Shown: piece after piece, positions 45,131-56,696 of the stretch
How positions within the stretch are numbered: the first letter of the stretch is position 1
How the letters are laid out: the number at the start of each line of letters is the position of its first letter
Source of the DNA: Cyanophora paradoxa
Lineage: Eukaryota > Glaucocystophyceae > Cyanophorales > Cyanophoraceae
Direction of reading: 5' to 3'
DNA: 64,000 bases
Assembly: GCA_004431415.1 (NCBI GenBank)
Contig: QPMI01000071.1
Location: 310,001-374,000 of the forward strand
Program-made: the position numbers and the translations under genes
The notes under the pieces: model-generated
The model's input: only the letters and a program-made list of their open reading frames with translations
Database searches by the model: none
What the model was told of the DNA's origin: nothing

Positions 45131-46722
45131 GGCGCGCACCTGGAACAGGAGGAACTGGACGAGAACATCTTCCTGCCGCCCGAGTTCAGCATGCCGGCAG
45201 TGCTGACGATCGAGGGACCGACCGGGATAGTCAGGCGAGTCGAAGGCGACCCCCGGCGGCACGCCGCCGTCCTTCACGCGCACCACACGCACTTCGCGTG
45301 GACGAACCAGCTCAAGGCCGGGGAGTGGCTACGGCTGCCAGTGGACCATGGGGCCGTGTACGATCAGATGGCTATGGGGCCCCGCCGAGTCGGGGTGAGC
45401 CGGGAGAGCAACTGCTTCCGGGGTACGCACATGAAACTCGTGTTGGGTACGGTGGCGACGGCCCTCGTCCGCAAGCGAGACGCGCCCGAGCTCTACAGCG
45501 AAGTGAACCCGGCAGGACTCTGTGCGCTATGCAGCACGCGGGAAATCGATGGCGAAGGCCGGCCCCGGCTTGTGACTGGGCCCGAGGAGACGCTGGAGCA
45601 CGTCCTCACCTGCCCCAGCGCGGTGGCGACGGAGGCGCGCACCGCTGCGGAAGCACGCATCGCAGCGACGGTCAGCGAGGCCCTCGAAGGCGCGCAGAAG
45701 CGATCAGTGCCACACGCGCTCTCCAGATCCCTGAAGGTCACGAGAGTAAACGACCCGACACTCACGGCGGCTGAACGGCAGGCGCAGATGTGCGTGCTGC
45801 GGGGGCTGCCCCCGGCGGGCCTCACCGACATGGTCCGCGAGACGGTCACGGACGACAAGAAAGCTGCCCAGGTCGTGCGCAAGCTGGCGACGGCCATAGG
45901 CGAGCAGGCCCATAAGACGTGGGCCGCCAGATGCCAGGCGTACGCGGAGTGGGAGAAGGCGTGCGGGATCACGAAGGTCATGAAAGAACGTCGCGCCAAG
46001 GCGAAGCGCACTGGGGCGCGCGACCGCGAGGCTGATGCGCCGCCGGACGATACGGCTGGCAACGCTCGCAGGAAGCACGCGGATCCGGAGCCCCGGCAGC
46101 GGGAACGCTGCAGGGAGTGCGGTGCCCTCGAGTCCCGCCACCAGGGCGGGGAAACCCTAGCCCTCTCACACCTGAGCTGCCCGCCAGACGACTACGGCTG
46201 GGTCCGGGCTTCGGCGGCCATGCAAGTGTACGACCATACGAACAGGTATGCTTGGGGCGTGGGCACAAAGAGGGCGCGCCCGCGCTAGAGGGAGACACGG
46301 GGGGTTTGCTGTCTGGGGGCGGGGCCGGAGGACGCAACACCAACAACTGGAGGCGGCGGAGGCGACGGCAGGAGGCGGCCAGTAGCCCAATCTACTAGGG
46401 CTGGCGAGGAGCCTGGCACACGGCGCGGCGAGGCCCTTGGGCAGCGCTGGCGGCGGACGTACCATGATCGGGAGTCTTTTGTAGAGATAGGACCTCGTAG
46501 CCAGCAGTTTAGGTTAGTTTAGAAATCGATACAGCTAGCTTACACATCATTAGTATTAGGTGGAAACCTCTTTAGCTAGATATCCAGACACGAAACCTTC
46601 AAACCTTTCGTTCATTTTGTACTTCTAAAGCACAGCATACGACGGTCCTCGATAGTATCTAGTCGGAGAGATTTATTGGGCGATGTGAAACTCATTGTAG
46701 TTGTGTTGTGTGCTAATGCAAG

Positions 46723-46744
46723 AGTTGGAGGTTGGAGGCGAGGG
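46723..46744. repeat. Right copy of 22-bp direct repeat (target-site duplication)
   Basis: Identical to 38256-38277. The LINE stop codon lies 434 bp upstream of it, leaving a 3' UTR without a poly(A) tract. Confidence 0.7.
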
Positions 46745-47233
46745 AAGGAGGGGAGATCTAGAGGGGCGGGGGGTAGGGGGGGGTATAGGGGGTAGGGGGA
46801 CCGGAGGCCCCGGGCATGGAGGGGTACGGTTCTATAAAAAACCTTGAAATATTATGAATTTGCGTCGCCGGATCTCGGGGCCCGAGGCCGGCCGGCCCGT
46901 AAATAGCTAAATATAGCTAGGCATCCTTAAAGCTTCCGCATGATTGCGAGATTTATATAGTCTAGGGGCGGTGGATAAGGGGGGGGGGGGGGGGTAAGGA
47001 GTCATGATGAGGGTGGGGGGGGGGGGGGGGGGGGGGCAAGGGGTCATGATCAGGCCCTATAGCGAGGCCCTCAGGGCCTATAGCTAGCTATAGGAATCCG
47101 GGACCCCTCTTTCGGACCCCCCTACTAGCTATAGATAGGCTAGCCCCACCCTTCCTTCCGCATGCATATGATGCGAGATCGAGATTGCTGTGTGTCAAAA
47201 TGCTCGTTAAAACAAAAAGCTAGCTAGCTAATG
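46745..47233. other. G-rich, palindrome-rich intergenic spacer
   Basis: No gene seen. It carries poly-G runs at 46979-46994 (16 G) and 47015-47036 (22 G), GGGGTATAGGGGG-type simple sequence, and CTAG-centred palindromes around 47085-47220. The 3' end of the kelch receptor gene (-) probably lies here. Confidence 0.6.
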
Positions 47234-50200
47234 CTAAACGTGAATCGCGGCGACCGCGGACCCCCGTCGCTGCCGGCCGGCGCCGGCGCCGCGATCCGGC
47301 CCGCGATCGCCGCTTCCGGACGACGACGATGTAGCGCTGGCAGAATTGCCTTGGCCATGCATGTGCATGCCAGCTGGCACGTGCATGGGTGGGGGCGGCA
47401 GAGGCGACCCCGAAAAGGGGGTTACGCCGGGGCCCCCGAGCGCGGCCACAGCCGACATCGACGTCGACGGAGCGGCGACGGAAGCAGAGCGCGGCCGCTG
47501 CAGCTGCTGTGGGCGATCGCCAGTGATCGCGACAGGAGCGAGGCTCTGCCGACGTACTGGCGGCGAGTTTGGTGCCCGCGGGGGCGGGGCAAGCAATTGT
47601 TGAGGGGGACCCGGGGCGCGCCCCGCGGCCGCGGCCAACGGGCGGGGGTGGCCGATCGATATCTGGACACTGCCGCGCCTCTGCTGCTGCTGCTGCTGCT
47701 GCTGCTGCGACTGTTGCTGCGGCCCCGCGGCCGTCGCAGGCAGCAGAAGCGAGGCGGAGCGCCGAGCGCGTGCCGCCGGGTACGTATACGGTTGGGGGCG
47801 CTGAAGCTGCGCCGGGTTCGAATCCGGGAGGACCCGGAGCACGACTCGGCGGTCGAAGCAGGCGCGGGAGAGCGCCGCGAGGGCGGCGCCCTCCGAATTC
47901 GAGTCGAATCGATGTCGCTTTGCGAGGAGAGCCTCGGTGGAGTCCGGATCCGTTGCGAATCCGGGCATTTCGAGCGCGTCGATCGCAGCGGCGGCGGACT
48001 GCAGCCCCGCTCGCACATCGGAGGGCAGTGCAGGCCCGGCCCCCCTCGAATTCGGCGCCGGGGGCGGCCGAAGCTCGACCCAGCACGGCCGGTGCTGACG
48101 CCGGTCGCCCTCCGGAGCCGGCGCGAGGTGCCGCAGCGCCGATAGGACGGATTGCAGGCAGACGTCCCGAGTCCACTCGAGCCTGCCCGATTTCGAGAAT
48201 GAACACTCAACGCAGATGGCAAAGCGTTTCTTAAAAACCAAGACAGAGCATCTAGATATAGACCTAGAGCATCTAGATATAGACCTAGGGGTCTAGAATA
48301 ATTCACGTTGACGGACCGGTCAGTGAGGCGGGGCGTCATTCCGGCCGTGGGGCGGTAGCGGTAGACCCTGCAGGCACGGGCCTCCGGCGGCCGCTCCTGC
48401 GCCGCCCCCCCGACGCGGTGCAGCTCGTGTACCACCGCGAGTTCGATGCTGCCGGAATCAAGCGCATCGAGCGCCTCCTCCTGCGCTTTCGCTTGCAATT
48501 GCGCCGGCAATGCCCTGAAGCAGGATAGTCGCTTGTAAATTATAACGAACACTTACGGCATCGTGCATCCATATTGACGCACCGTGGGGCGAGCCCGTCC
48601 CTGCTGACGAAGATCGTCACCAGCGGATCGCCCTCTCTCGGCGCGAGCTCGAGCCCCGGTCCCGATTCGAGGTCGATCACGACGGCTCGGGCGTTCGAAT
48701 TCGCGCTGCTCGCCATGGGACGCCGCTTCGCAACGTCGATCGCGCCACCAACGCTCACGCTGGCTTGCTTCGAATTAGAATTCTTGTGGTTCCAGTGCGC
48801 TGGCGCCGGCGGCGTCGGCGTCGACGTCGCCTCGTAGAAGACCCCTCCTTTCGCGCCCGGCTGTACATGTGATCGGGATCGGGATCGGGAGCCGCCGCGC
48901 CACCAGGCAGCGATCTTGGACCCGAGGAGACGCGTGTAGGCGGGAAGGTGCACGATGTGGTGCGCAACGATCTGCGTGCAGCGCGATCCATGATCAATTT
49001 ACTGTGCTTTACGAGCACATGCACATCGCAACGCGTCAACGTGTGTTGCATTGCGTTGTAATAAATCTCGAAGTTGATTTATCGATGCGAATTAAATGGG
49101 AGGCGCATCTCGCCGCGCGGCGTCGATCGCACCTCGAGCTTCTCGATGTAGTTGACGATTTGATCCAGGAACAGGACGCACGACGCGACAAGCGTCGTCA
49201 CGAGGAGCGCCGTCCCGACGTCCAGGCCCGTATCAGGCTGCAGATTTCGCGGTTCAAATCGAGTTCGCTTTTCATTCAATAAAAATCTTTCGCGCACATT
49301 GACCTCGGCGTAGATTACGATAAAGAAGGAGGCGATGCACTGGCCGACAGTGACGGTGGCCACGAAGTTGACCCAGTAGGAGACGTACGGGATTGCAACA
49401 ACGTAGACGCTGTTCTCGCGATCGAAACGAGACGCGGTCAGCAGTGCGAAATGACGCGAAACTAGATTTTCTCGGCGGGCTTATACGTAGATGTCGCACA
49501 TGATGGAAATGCAGTCGAGGGCGGCGGCGACGCAGAGCTGAATGAGCGCGTTTCTTCTGTAGGCACCCTCGTCGTAGAAGGTAGCATCCGGATCGGGAGC
49601 ATAGACCTGGCCGCGCATCAAAATCCTTCGACGCTGGCGCAGGAGATTTTGGAGTCATGCTGGTCGCACCCCGAGCAGGACGGCGGGAACGATCGCCTTG
49701 ACCATCTCGAGGGTCCCCAGCGTGAACATCAAGAACGTGTTTGTGTAATCCTGATTAGAATTCGCAATCAGAGATATCAATGCACGATGCAAATCATCGT
49801 ATAGATATAATTATACGGACGTTGTAGGCGTCCCTGTAGCCCGCTGCAAATGCCATGGCGGAGTCGCCCTTGTGCTTCTCTGGGCCCCAGCTGCCCTGGA
49901 TGCAGACCTCTTTAACCTGCAAAAGAACGTGAACACGGTGAGATATATAAGAATTATAATAGAACGAAACGCTGTTATTGTTCCATCAAATGAGGCCTAG
50001 GCACGCACCCATTCAACAGCTGCGCCGATGCGCGCGACGCAGCCCCGCCGTTTCTTGCTTCCAGCGTGGGGCTCCCTTGTCCTGCCAGCAGTCGGCGAAC
50101 ATGCCGGTCGCGAATGAGGCGCCGGCAGAATTTTCTAGAGCGCACTTCAATTCAGACTCCAACTTTTTGTCGTCGTCATCGATCGCAAGGTCGAACTCCT

Positions 50201-53200
50201 GGTCATGGCCTCGGTCTTTCTTGCCCTTGAATCTGCGCACAGGTGTATACAAGGTTTAAAGCCGGCTCAGCAGATCTCGAGCTCGTAATTGTAATATTAC
50301 CTCACAGAGGATTTCCAACGGATGTGCGACAGGAGCTGATACATGATGGCGATTGCCAAAAGACCGGAAACAACCAAGCTTGCAATGGCCAGCGCCCTAG
50401 ACGGAGAATGATGATGAGCAGAAGGGCTACTCATGCATATGATTCGCAAATTAAAGCGGGAGGGGGTTTGAGCAATCGAACCTCCAAGTTGTCGGGGCGA
50501 ATCGGCACACGCGGCCGCTCGACATGACAAGCGCCAACTGCACGATCGCGCGTTAGATCAGATACATTAGGTAGCATATTGTGGTTAATTGCATCCACAG
50601 CGCTAGCTATAGCGCACAAAGAACCAGTCGAACATCGCCAACTCGAGATCTGCGCGATTGCAATTTTAAATTTGAAATGTTCAGCCGCTATAGATAGAGC
50701 ATCAAAAACCGAGGGCGCTGGCGCACGCGGTATTGCAAGGCCTCCCGGCAGGTATCTGTACTTTCGCAGCTTGACCACCGCGATGCTGGCGAAGCGCAAG
50801 GTACGGTCACGATCCGTGCTACAGATTCGCGGCGCGAAAAACGCGCACAGGTACGCGACGACGTGAAAGACGGCCGCCGCTCCGATGAACACCCAGAAAT
50901 AAAAGGCAGCCGACTGCAGACGCGCGTGTCAATAAATGGTACGCGGCCGGAAACAGCCAATTCGCGATGCATATTGCACGATGACAAGCATTAAGACCGA
51001 CCTGGAAGTTTGCCACGGGGTCGGTGCCGCTGCCGGCGCCCTCGACACCGAGCAAAGCCATGAGCGCCTCAGGAGAAACGTCGAGGGACGAGGCGGCGTC
51101 GGAATCGCCCCCCGCAGACTCGTCCTGAAGCAGAAAACGGCGAGCGGCCGCGGCCAAAGCAGCTGTGGCCGCGGACGTCGACGTCGACGTGGGACCGGCG
51201 CGCGGCGCCGACGGGAGGCCCGCGAGGTACGAAGCTTCAACAGAGCCGGCGGCGGAGGGGTACGTATACGATCCCCCGGGGCCGGGGCCTGTCATCCACA
51301 GCTCGGAGGGCTGCGGCTGCTGAGCGGCCGACGGTGGCGTCCAGACCCCAGTCGTGTCGAAACCTGAACCCCCGCCGAATGTCGTGTCAGAACATCTTAT
51401 AAGTGATTATAACCTTATAAGCTTATATAAGCTTATATAAGCTTATAAGCACGCGCACCGGGGCCTTTAAAGCGCAGCATAAAGATGCCAAGGCCAGTGG
51501 CGTACGTCCTGTAGCTCGGCGGAATCTGCACGGATCGTTAACGTCAAGGGGGACGTCGACGTCGACGCGAACGAAAGATCTAGAGGCACAGCGCTCAATC
51601 GGAAGGATTGCTCGCCTTTGTGCTCGCGTACATCCCAAGCACCGCAGCGCTCTGGAGCTGCTTCATCAGAATCTGCGCGCAAAATATAAATCTATTAGAG
51701 CCCGCGTAGCACGGATTAAGTGGCGGGTTTCTTTCGGATCGGCACCTTGCTGGGCGCCGACAGCGACGGCGAGGAGGCAGAGGCGGGCATCGAGATGCCT
51801 GCGGCCTTGCTGAGGGCCGCGAGGACCCCGCCCGCCACCGCGCCCGCAACCGACAGCGCCATGAGCGTCGCTCCGATCGCCGTCACGGCCGACGCGGCGT
51901 TCTTGGCCGTCTCCGTCGAGACGCCGTCTTTCCCCTTGTAAAAGGTCGCTGCAGCTGTTGTCGTCGTTGCCGCTGCGCCGTCTCTGGGCGCTTCGACTTG
52001 CAGAACGGTCTCCGCCGTCGCAGACTGTCCCCGATCGTTGACGACCGTCACCTCGAACTTGAATTTCCCGAAGCCCGTCACGTTCACGGCGGCCGCCACG
52101 CTGGATCCCGCCATCCAGGCTCGGAGGGAGCGCACGGGCACGCCCGCCGTCTGCCGCCACGTAAAGGACGAGGCGAACCTTCGAGAATGGTCAGCATTAA
52201 ATCACGGGTTTTATATACGAAAGCTTCATGATCAAATTCAAGGTTTAATGAAGTCTTCCGCGCACCCTGCGGGGTCTGTGACTTTGGCGGAAAGTACGTG
52301 GCTCGACTCCGTGAGCCGCGACGCGACGGACAGTACCGTCGACGCGACGTCGATGACAGGCGGACCGGCCGCAGCTGACGTCGGCCCCGACGCAACTGTC
52401 GCAGCGGGCACCGGTACCGTCGCCACCCTCAGCTCCGCCGCGGTTGTCGAGGCGAGCCCCTGCGAATCTTAATTTTTAGAGAGAGCTAGCTGCAGATAGA
52501 ATTAATAGAGAATTAATCGCCTCGTTGTCCATGACGATGAGGGAAACAACACATGAGCCCTCGCCGCCGATGGAAACGGTGAACGTGGGCGACTCGGAAC
52601 CGGCGGGTGAAGCCTGGCACGCGGCCGGCGAGCCGGAGAGAGGACGGACGGCCCAAATGTACGCTTGCACCGCGCCGTCGACGTCGGCGGATAGCGAACG
52701 ACCGTCCAGAATCCCCGAGGAGCCGCGAAAAACGATACCCGATCCGTCGTCGGAGAGTCCGAAAGGCGCGACGGGCAGAATCGCGGCAACGGGCGGCCGG
52801 TTTTGCTGCCGCTGAGTGAGAAGCCAGGCGGAGAGAGAAACCGGCGTTCCAGTCAGGGCGGCGGAGAGCGGAGCCGGAGAGAAAGACATGGCGACGGAGG
52901 GAAGCGCGTCTGCTTCGGTCAGGTCCGACGCAGTCACGTTCACATCTGATTTCGTACAATAAGATCTCTCGAATTCGAATCGAAGGGCGCCGGCGTGCGT
53001 GCAGGGTCGCACTCAGAATAACGCTCCCGCGGCCCAAGGCGACGCCGCCGATGCGCCGTGCGGGCACGCCGAAGGCGGCGGACATCGCGTCGGTCAAGTT
53101 TGAGCGGAACGCGAGCGACGAGAGCCAGCGCTGAACGAAGGCGTCCTGTACACAGAAACGAATCGCAATATAATCAGAGGGGTTAAAGCGAGTTTAAGCT

Positions 53201-56200
53201 CTGCAGGGCGATGTCGCGCACATAGTCCGCATCGCATCGCACGGTCGTCTTCAGAACTGCGATTGAAAAATTATACTATGTGCGGGCAAACACATTTGAT
53301 GTTTAGTATCGAGCGCGCGGCCTCGGCGGGGGCGCGCGCATGCGCACTGGGCAGGTAGAGCGTTTCGAAGGCGAACAAGGTGGAGCTGGAGGCGCCCCCG
53401 AACGACACGGAGAGGGCGAGGGTGTAGTTGGCGGGCCGCTCGTTCAGGTCCTCGCCGACGATCGTAAGGGCAGAGTCGGCGGAGAGAGGAGAAGGAAGGG
53501 CGGTTCGCCGGAGGGCGGGGCCGGCGGCCAGGCTCCACGAGAACAGGGCGCCGGCGGGGAGGGGCGGGCCGCCGTAGGCAAGCACGACGCCGGAGGAGGG
53601 AAGTACGGCGCGGTTAGCCGACCGGCCGGCGCCCGGGGCCGTGCCGTCAACGTTCGTTTCCACGGCTGCAACGACGCCGGAGACAATACGTACAGATGCG
53701 CTGCGCATTCAAGAGGGCCCGGCGGCTCAAACGTTAAGATTGGCTCCGGGCAAGCTCTAGTTCAATATTATTGACGCACGTCAATGTGGGAGGGGAAGTG
53801 GGGGTGGGCGTCGAAGAGGGAATGGCCGTAGGGGAGGGGCTAGCGCTGGCGGTCGGGTTCGGCGAAGGCGTTGCGGACGGGCTCGGGCTCGGGCTAGGGC
53901 TCGGGCTGGGGCTTGGAGTCGGACTGGGGCTTGGGGTCGGGGTAGGACACTCGGTCGTGCAGCTACAAGCGTCGGAGACTGCGCTCCCGCGTCACATTCT
54001 CTGCACAACCGAGCACGGCACAAGAGGTATTTATTTGCAATATTAATATGAATTGGTCGCACTGCTGACTGAGGCCTCGTACAAATCGTTCCGGCGGGCG
54101 GCGCTCGAGAGGAGCGCCGACGGGAGGGTAACTCCGCCAAACATGTACGCTTTGTTCGTTATAACGTTCATCCCTTGCGCCCCGACTGCGGAAAAGCTTC
54201 GGGCTTCAGCGCTGCACGAATTTAGATGTACAGTTCGGGTTGTAGAGCGCGATGAGCGTGGAATATTAATTCTCAAACGGTTTCGCTTTAGTAGAGATGT
54301 TGTCGGTGCAAAGAAAAGAGACTTAAGCTAGTGATATATAAGATGCCCTGGAACGGTACCGGTACCAGCACTCACGAATCGCATCCGGCGCGCTGCCGGT
54401 CAGAGCAACCTTCTCCCATCCGATGTAGGTGCCGTTCGGTGAGGAGTTGGGGCAGATCGAGGCACAGTGCGGCTTGTAGACCCACGCATCGTCGGCCACG
54501 AGCGAAATATTCGTGCCCAGCAGACCTCCGACGATGATGAGCGTTGGCTTTCCATTGACTGTAGGCGCAAAGTGCCTGCGCCAATGTTGGACCGGGCCGC
54601 GCGATTGTGAGCATGCAGTAAATGGCAGCGGCTCGAGCTCATGGTTACCAAGGCCCGACGCGTTGCGAAGGAAGCTGGCATGACTTCAACCCAGCGCCTA
54701 GGAATGTCCACGTGTATGGAGTGACGGCAAGATCCAGATATCTGCCCGCGGAAGTTGAAAATGCGAAGTGATTCTGATGCGTTTAGAGTGGCGAGGTGTC
54801 GATCGCGAAATACCCGAAAGCCGTCTTTGTCGGGTCGAGGTTGACATTAGCCGAGCTGCCGCCAAACGTGTAGCTGCCGGCCACATCAATATAAATATAT
54901 GAAATCAAACCTCTTAGCATGCGAGTTCACATCAACATTAATAAAACTGCAGGGGCGCTCACACGCGGGAGCCAAGGAGGCTGCACGCAAAGTAGGCACG
55001 AGGAGCCATAGAGGCGGCTGGGGCGTTCACAAGAAGGGTCGTCCACGTGTTCGTGGACAGGTCGAATCTCTGGAGATCTGTACATGTTTGCGAGCACTAT
55101 TCATCAGCATGCGCAGACTTAGATATGTACAAACACGAATTCGAGGCGCTTCGTATTGATATTCGTGTTCCGTTCGTTGCAGCTGTGCGCGTTGTGGGCC
55201 GGGGCGCACCGTTCAGCACAGAAGACGTGCCCGAGGTAGCGTTGTTGAAGGACCCGCCTAAAAGGTAGAGGGCGTTCGCATAGTGCACCTTGGGCGATAA
55301 ATATGCATGAGTCGTTATTTTATATGCCATACGCATGCTAATTATAAAGAGCCACGGCCACGCGCCGCCGGCGCGCTCACCATGCAATGACCAAACCGTC
55401 GGCGGTTTACATCGTAAGCACCGATGACGGTTGCAGTGGCTCCTCCTGTCTCGAGGTTCGCTAGATCTGTGCATGCAAAGAACATGAACAATTGCAATGC
55501 GCATGCTCGAGCTCGAAGCCTTGAAGACGCGACAGAGAGCTAAACTATTATATCAATGCGCACCGAACTTTGTCACGGAGCCTCCGAAGGCCTGGCCAGT
55601 CCCTCCATACGCGGCCAGACCGCCGGCTCCCGGTTGAAAGCCTATCGTAGAACGAAACCGGTCACTCAAAAGCTTGCACCAATCAATGTAATCCATTTTG
55701 AAACCAGATCTCTATAGCTAAATCTTGTCGTGCGCATCAATTATTTCGCATGAACACAATTATGGAACGCCGCACCGCCGAAAGTGTACACGTTGGTGAC
55801 GGCATCGAACAGCGCGTAGCTTCGCGTCTGACGTCGACGTACCCGTGGAATATTAATATTTAGTCGGCCCGCGGAAAATTAAAGAAGCGCCAGCTCTGGG
55901 CGCGATTAAGCCGCGTACGTACCATCGCGGCAATCTCGATATTGGTCGGGAAGCTCAAGACCTCCCACGTCAGAGGGCCTGCGTACCGCGTTAAGCTAGT
56001 TTAGATATAATCGTAGATATCGATTGAATATGCAAGGATCCGAATGTTTATCGATGGGTCCGGCACCGCACTTGTTAGTTTCAGGCGGTAGTACGGCTGC
56101 GGGCAGGCTCGCCCCTCTTGCGCCGCCGATGTCCCGTTGCAAGTCGACCCCAGCATGAAAAGGCTCGTCACTCCAGCCACCGTCGCAACCGTACCCTGCA

Positions 56201-56696
56201 AGATTGAAGATCAGGATTCTGGAGCTTGTTCTTAATGGCGGACAAGCTGAATCTTAAAAGCGGGCAAGCTGTACTTGAGATATAAGGTACAAATTCAATT
56301 ATCAACACTCGTTTAGCAGAAGGCGCCCGGCCGGCGCACCCTCGTTTCTCGCGGAGACGGCGCCATGGCGGGGTTCGACACCGGCGGGTTCTTCACGATT
56401 GCAATGGAGTCCGCCGCGGAGCAGGGAGCAGGCGCCAGCACGAGGAGGACGATCGCGAAGCTTAAGCCTAAGGCGGCGGCTGCAAGCGGCGGCGGCTGCA
56501 GGGAGGAGGCCAAGCGACGCCGCCGCAGCTGCACGTACGCGTGCACGTGCACCTGCATGCGCAACTGCAACGTTAACTGCAGCTGCGCTCGCGCCGGCCG
56601 CGGTGGATGCTGCAGCTGAAGTCGGCTGCGGGCTGTGTATGCACGCGGCATCTCTCTGGATGTGCTCCGAGGCTCCGCGCCGACGTCCGAATTCAT
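47234..56696 (-). CDS. Kelch-REJ/PKD-like multi-pass surface receptor
   Basis: Large multi-exon minus-strand gene, probably a plasma-membrane receptor. The N terminus has a signal peptide (LGLSFAIVLLVLAPAPCSA, around 56470-56415); the start is Met56696 or, more likely, Met56558. Exon 1 ends at 56340. Kelch-type blades on short exons follow to about 54060 (PLTWEVLSFPTNIEIAAM, YALFDAVTNVYTFGG, HYANALYLLGGSF, LQRFDLSTNTWTTLL, KPTLIIVGGLLG, NKAYMFGGVTLPSAL). Then come a Thr/Pro/Ser linker (53990-53770), REJ/PKD-like modules (53700-51900), about seven TM helices (51850-49140), a cytoplasmic region and a polyQ/Pro C terminus ending at TAG (47236-47234). About 27 exons, boundaries approximate. The stretch 51670-51400 is poorly resolved. 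Kelch, linker and TM calls are firm; REJ is by pattern. It resembles the upstream giant gene in plan, not in modules. Confidence 0.72.
47681..47708 (-). repeat. CTG/CAG trinucleotide repeat coding polyQ
   Basis: Nine CTG units on the plus strand read as a pure nine-glutamine run (after an earlier QQQSQ) on the minus strand, in the last exon of the kelch receptor. Confidence 0.85.
48248..48288. repeat. Two tandem ~20-bp CTAGATATAGACCTAG units
   Basis: AGCATCTAGATATAGACCTA is repeated twice in immediate succession in a probable intron near the 3' end of the kelch receptor. Confidence 0.75.
49140..51850 (-). other. Seven predicted membrane helices of the kelch receptor
   Basis: Segments in protein order: ATLMALSVAGAVAGGVLAAL (about 51840), FYFWVFIGAAAVFHVVAYLC (50905), ALAIASLVVSGLLAIAIMYQ (50390), TNTFLMFTLGTLEMVKAIVP (49745), LIQLCVAAALDCISIMCDIY (49550), YWVNFVATVTVGQCIASFFI (49370) and TALLVTTLVASCVLFLDQIV (49210). 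Soluble loops between them are acidic or Gly/Ser-rich. Confidence 0.65.
51414..51449. repeat. Perfect 36-bp palindrome
   Basis: Bases 51414-51449 equal their own reverse complement. They are built from CTTATAAG/AAGCTT/TATATA blocks and are AT-rich within a GC-rich gene. It lies in a probable intron of the kelch receptor. Confidence 0.9.
51900..53710 (-). other. REJ/PKD-like extracellular modules
   Basis: Minus-strand exons read NRAVLPSSGVVLAYGG, LFSWSLAAGPAL, LTIVGEDLNERPANYTLALS; then RSNLTDAMSAAFGVPARRIG with GGVALGRGSVILSATL (a 'GSV' beta module seen before TMs in protist receptors); then VSLSAWLLTQRQQNRPPVAA and VQAYIWAVRPL, FTVSIGGEGSCVVSLIVMDN; then FTWRQTAGVPVRSL and GKFKFEVTVVNDRGQSATAE. 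The W-x-hydrophobic and YTLxLxV features match receptor-for-egg-jelly and PKD folds. Confidence 0.5.
53770..53990 (-). repeat. Thr/Pro/Ser repeat linker (hexanucleotide-like simple repeat)
   Basis: After CSCTTEC the minus-strand frame reads alternating TPTPSPSPTPSPSPSP and then mixed Ser/Ala/Thr/Pro, a likely O-glycosylated stalk between the propeller and the REJ-like region. The plus strand shows the matching GGGCTC-type repeat at 53881-53945. Confidence 0.8.
54060..56205 (-). other. Kelch-type beta-propeller of the receptor
   Basis: At least seven exons each give a kelch-like motif with aromatic-Gly-Gly and following hydrophobic/Trp positions: YTFGGAAF (55770), YGGTGQAFGG (55590), YDVNRRRFGHCM (55400), LYLLGGSFNNATSG (55240), FDLSTNTWTTLL (55050), SYTFGGSSANVN (54860), LIIVGGLLGTN (54530), AYMFGGVTLP (54110). 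Blades often lie one per exon. Confidence 0.7.

Larger units (their letters stand above)
39316..46288 (+). pseudogene. LINE ORF2 polyprotein (EEP endonuclease-RT-RNase H), frameshifted
   Basis: Replication protein of the LINE: nicks target DNA, primes reverse transcription, degrades template RNA. Coding moves through frames 1, 3, 2, 1, 3, 1, 3, 2 (window frames), so shifts occur near 39720, 40300, 41765, 42170, 42500, 42770 and 44655. Endonuclease landmarks: MTFNTRG and VQELS (39590-39690), GDWN near 40062, RIDAVLVSE and SDHYP near 40410-40500. RT: DIRRAYDSVSW (42190), GLPQGGVESPLHW (42355), YADD (42595-42606), FKLLGVYMSANLNWD (42850). RNase H: WTDGS (44672), ENNKAELQAA, LHTDSQN, HELNDAADRAADQG. 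The C terminus has CRECGALESRHQGG followed by a later H and C (46111-46180). At 42170 the shift sits in a C run, consistent with one lost base. TAG at 46286-46288. Confidence 0.85.
38278..46722 (+). mobile_element. Non-LTR (LINE) retrotransposon, APE endonuclease + RT + RNase H type, ~8.4 kb
   Basis: The element lies between identical 22-bp direct repeats. From 5' to 3' it has about 150 bp of leader, a 295-codon ORF (38432-39319), a large ORF2 (39316-46288) and about 430 bp of AT-richer 3' UTR. ORF2 carries an exonuclease-endonuclease-phosphatase domain, a reverse transcriptase, an RNase H domain and a C-terminal Cys/His cluster. No poly(A) tail is seen. The endonuclease plus RNase H combination points to the I/Tad/plant-L1-like part of LINE diversity; the clade is not resolved. 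Seven frameshifts in ORF2 mean this copy is dead, but it looks fairly young because the flanking repeats are still perfect. Confidence 0.8.

Noticed and set aside
53771-54046. Plus-strand Gly/Leu/Val repeat protein
   Set aside because: Antisense of the Thr/Pro/Ser stalk of the kelch receptor; the minus-strand reading fits flanking exons.
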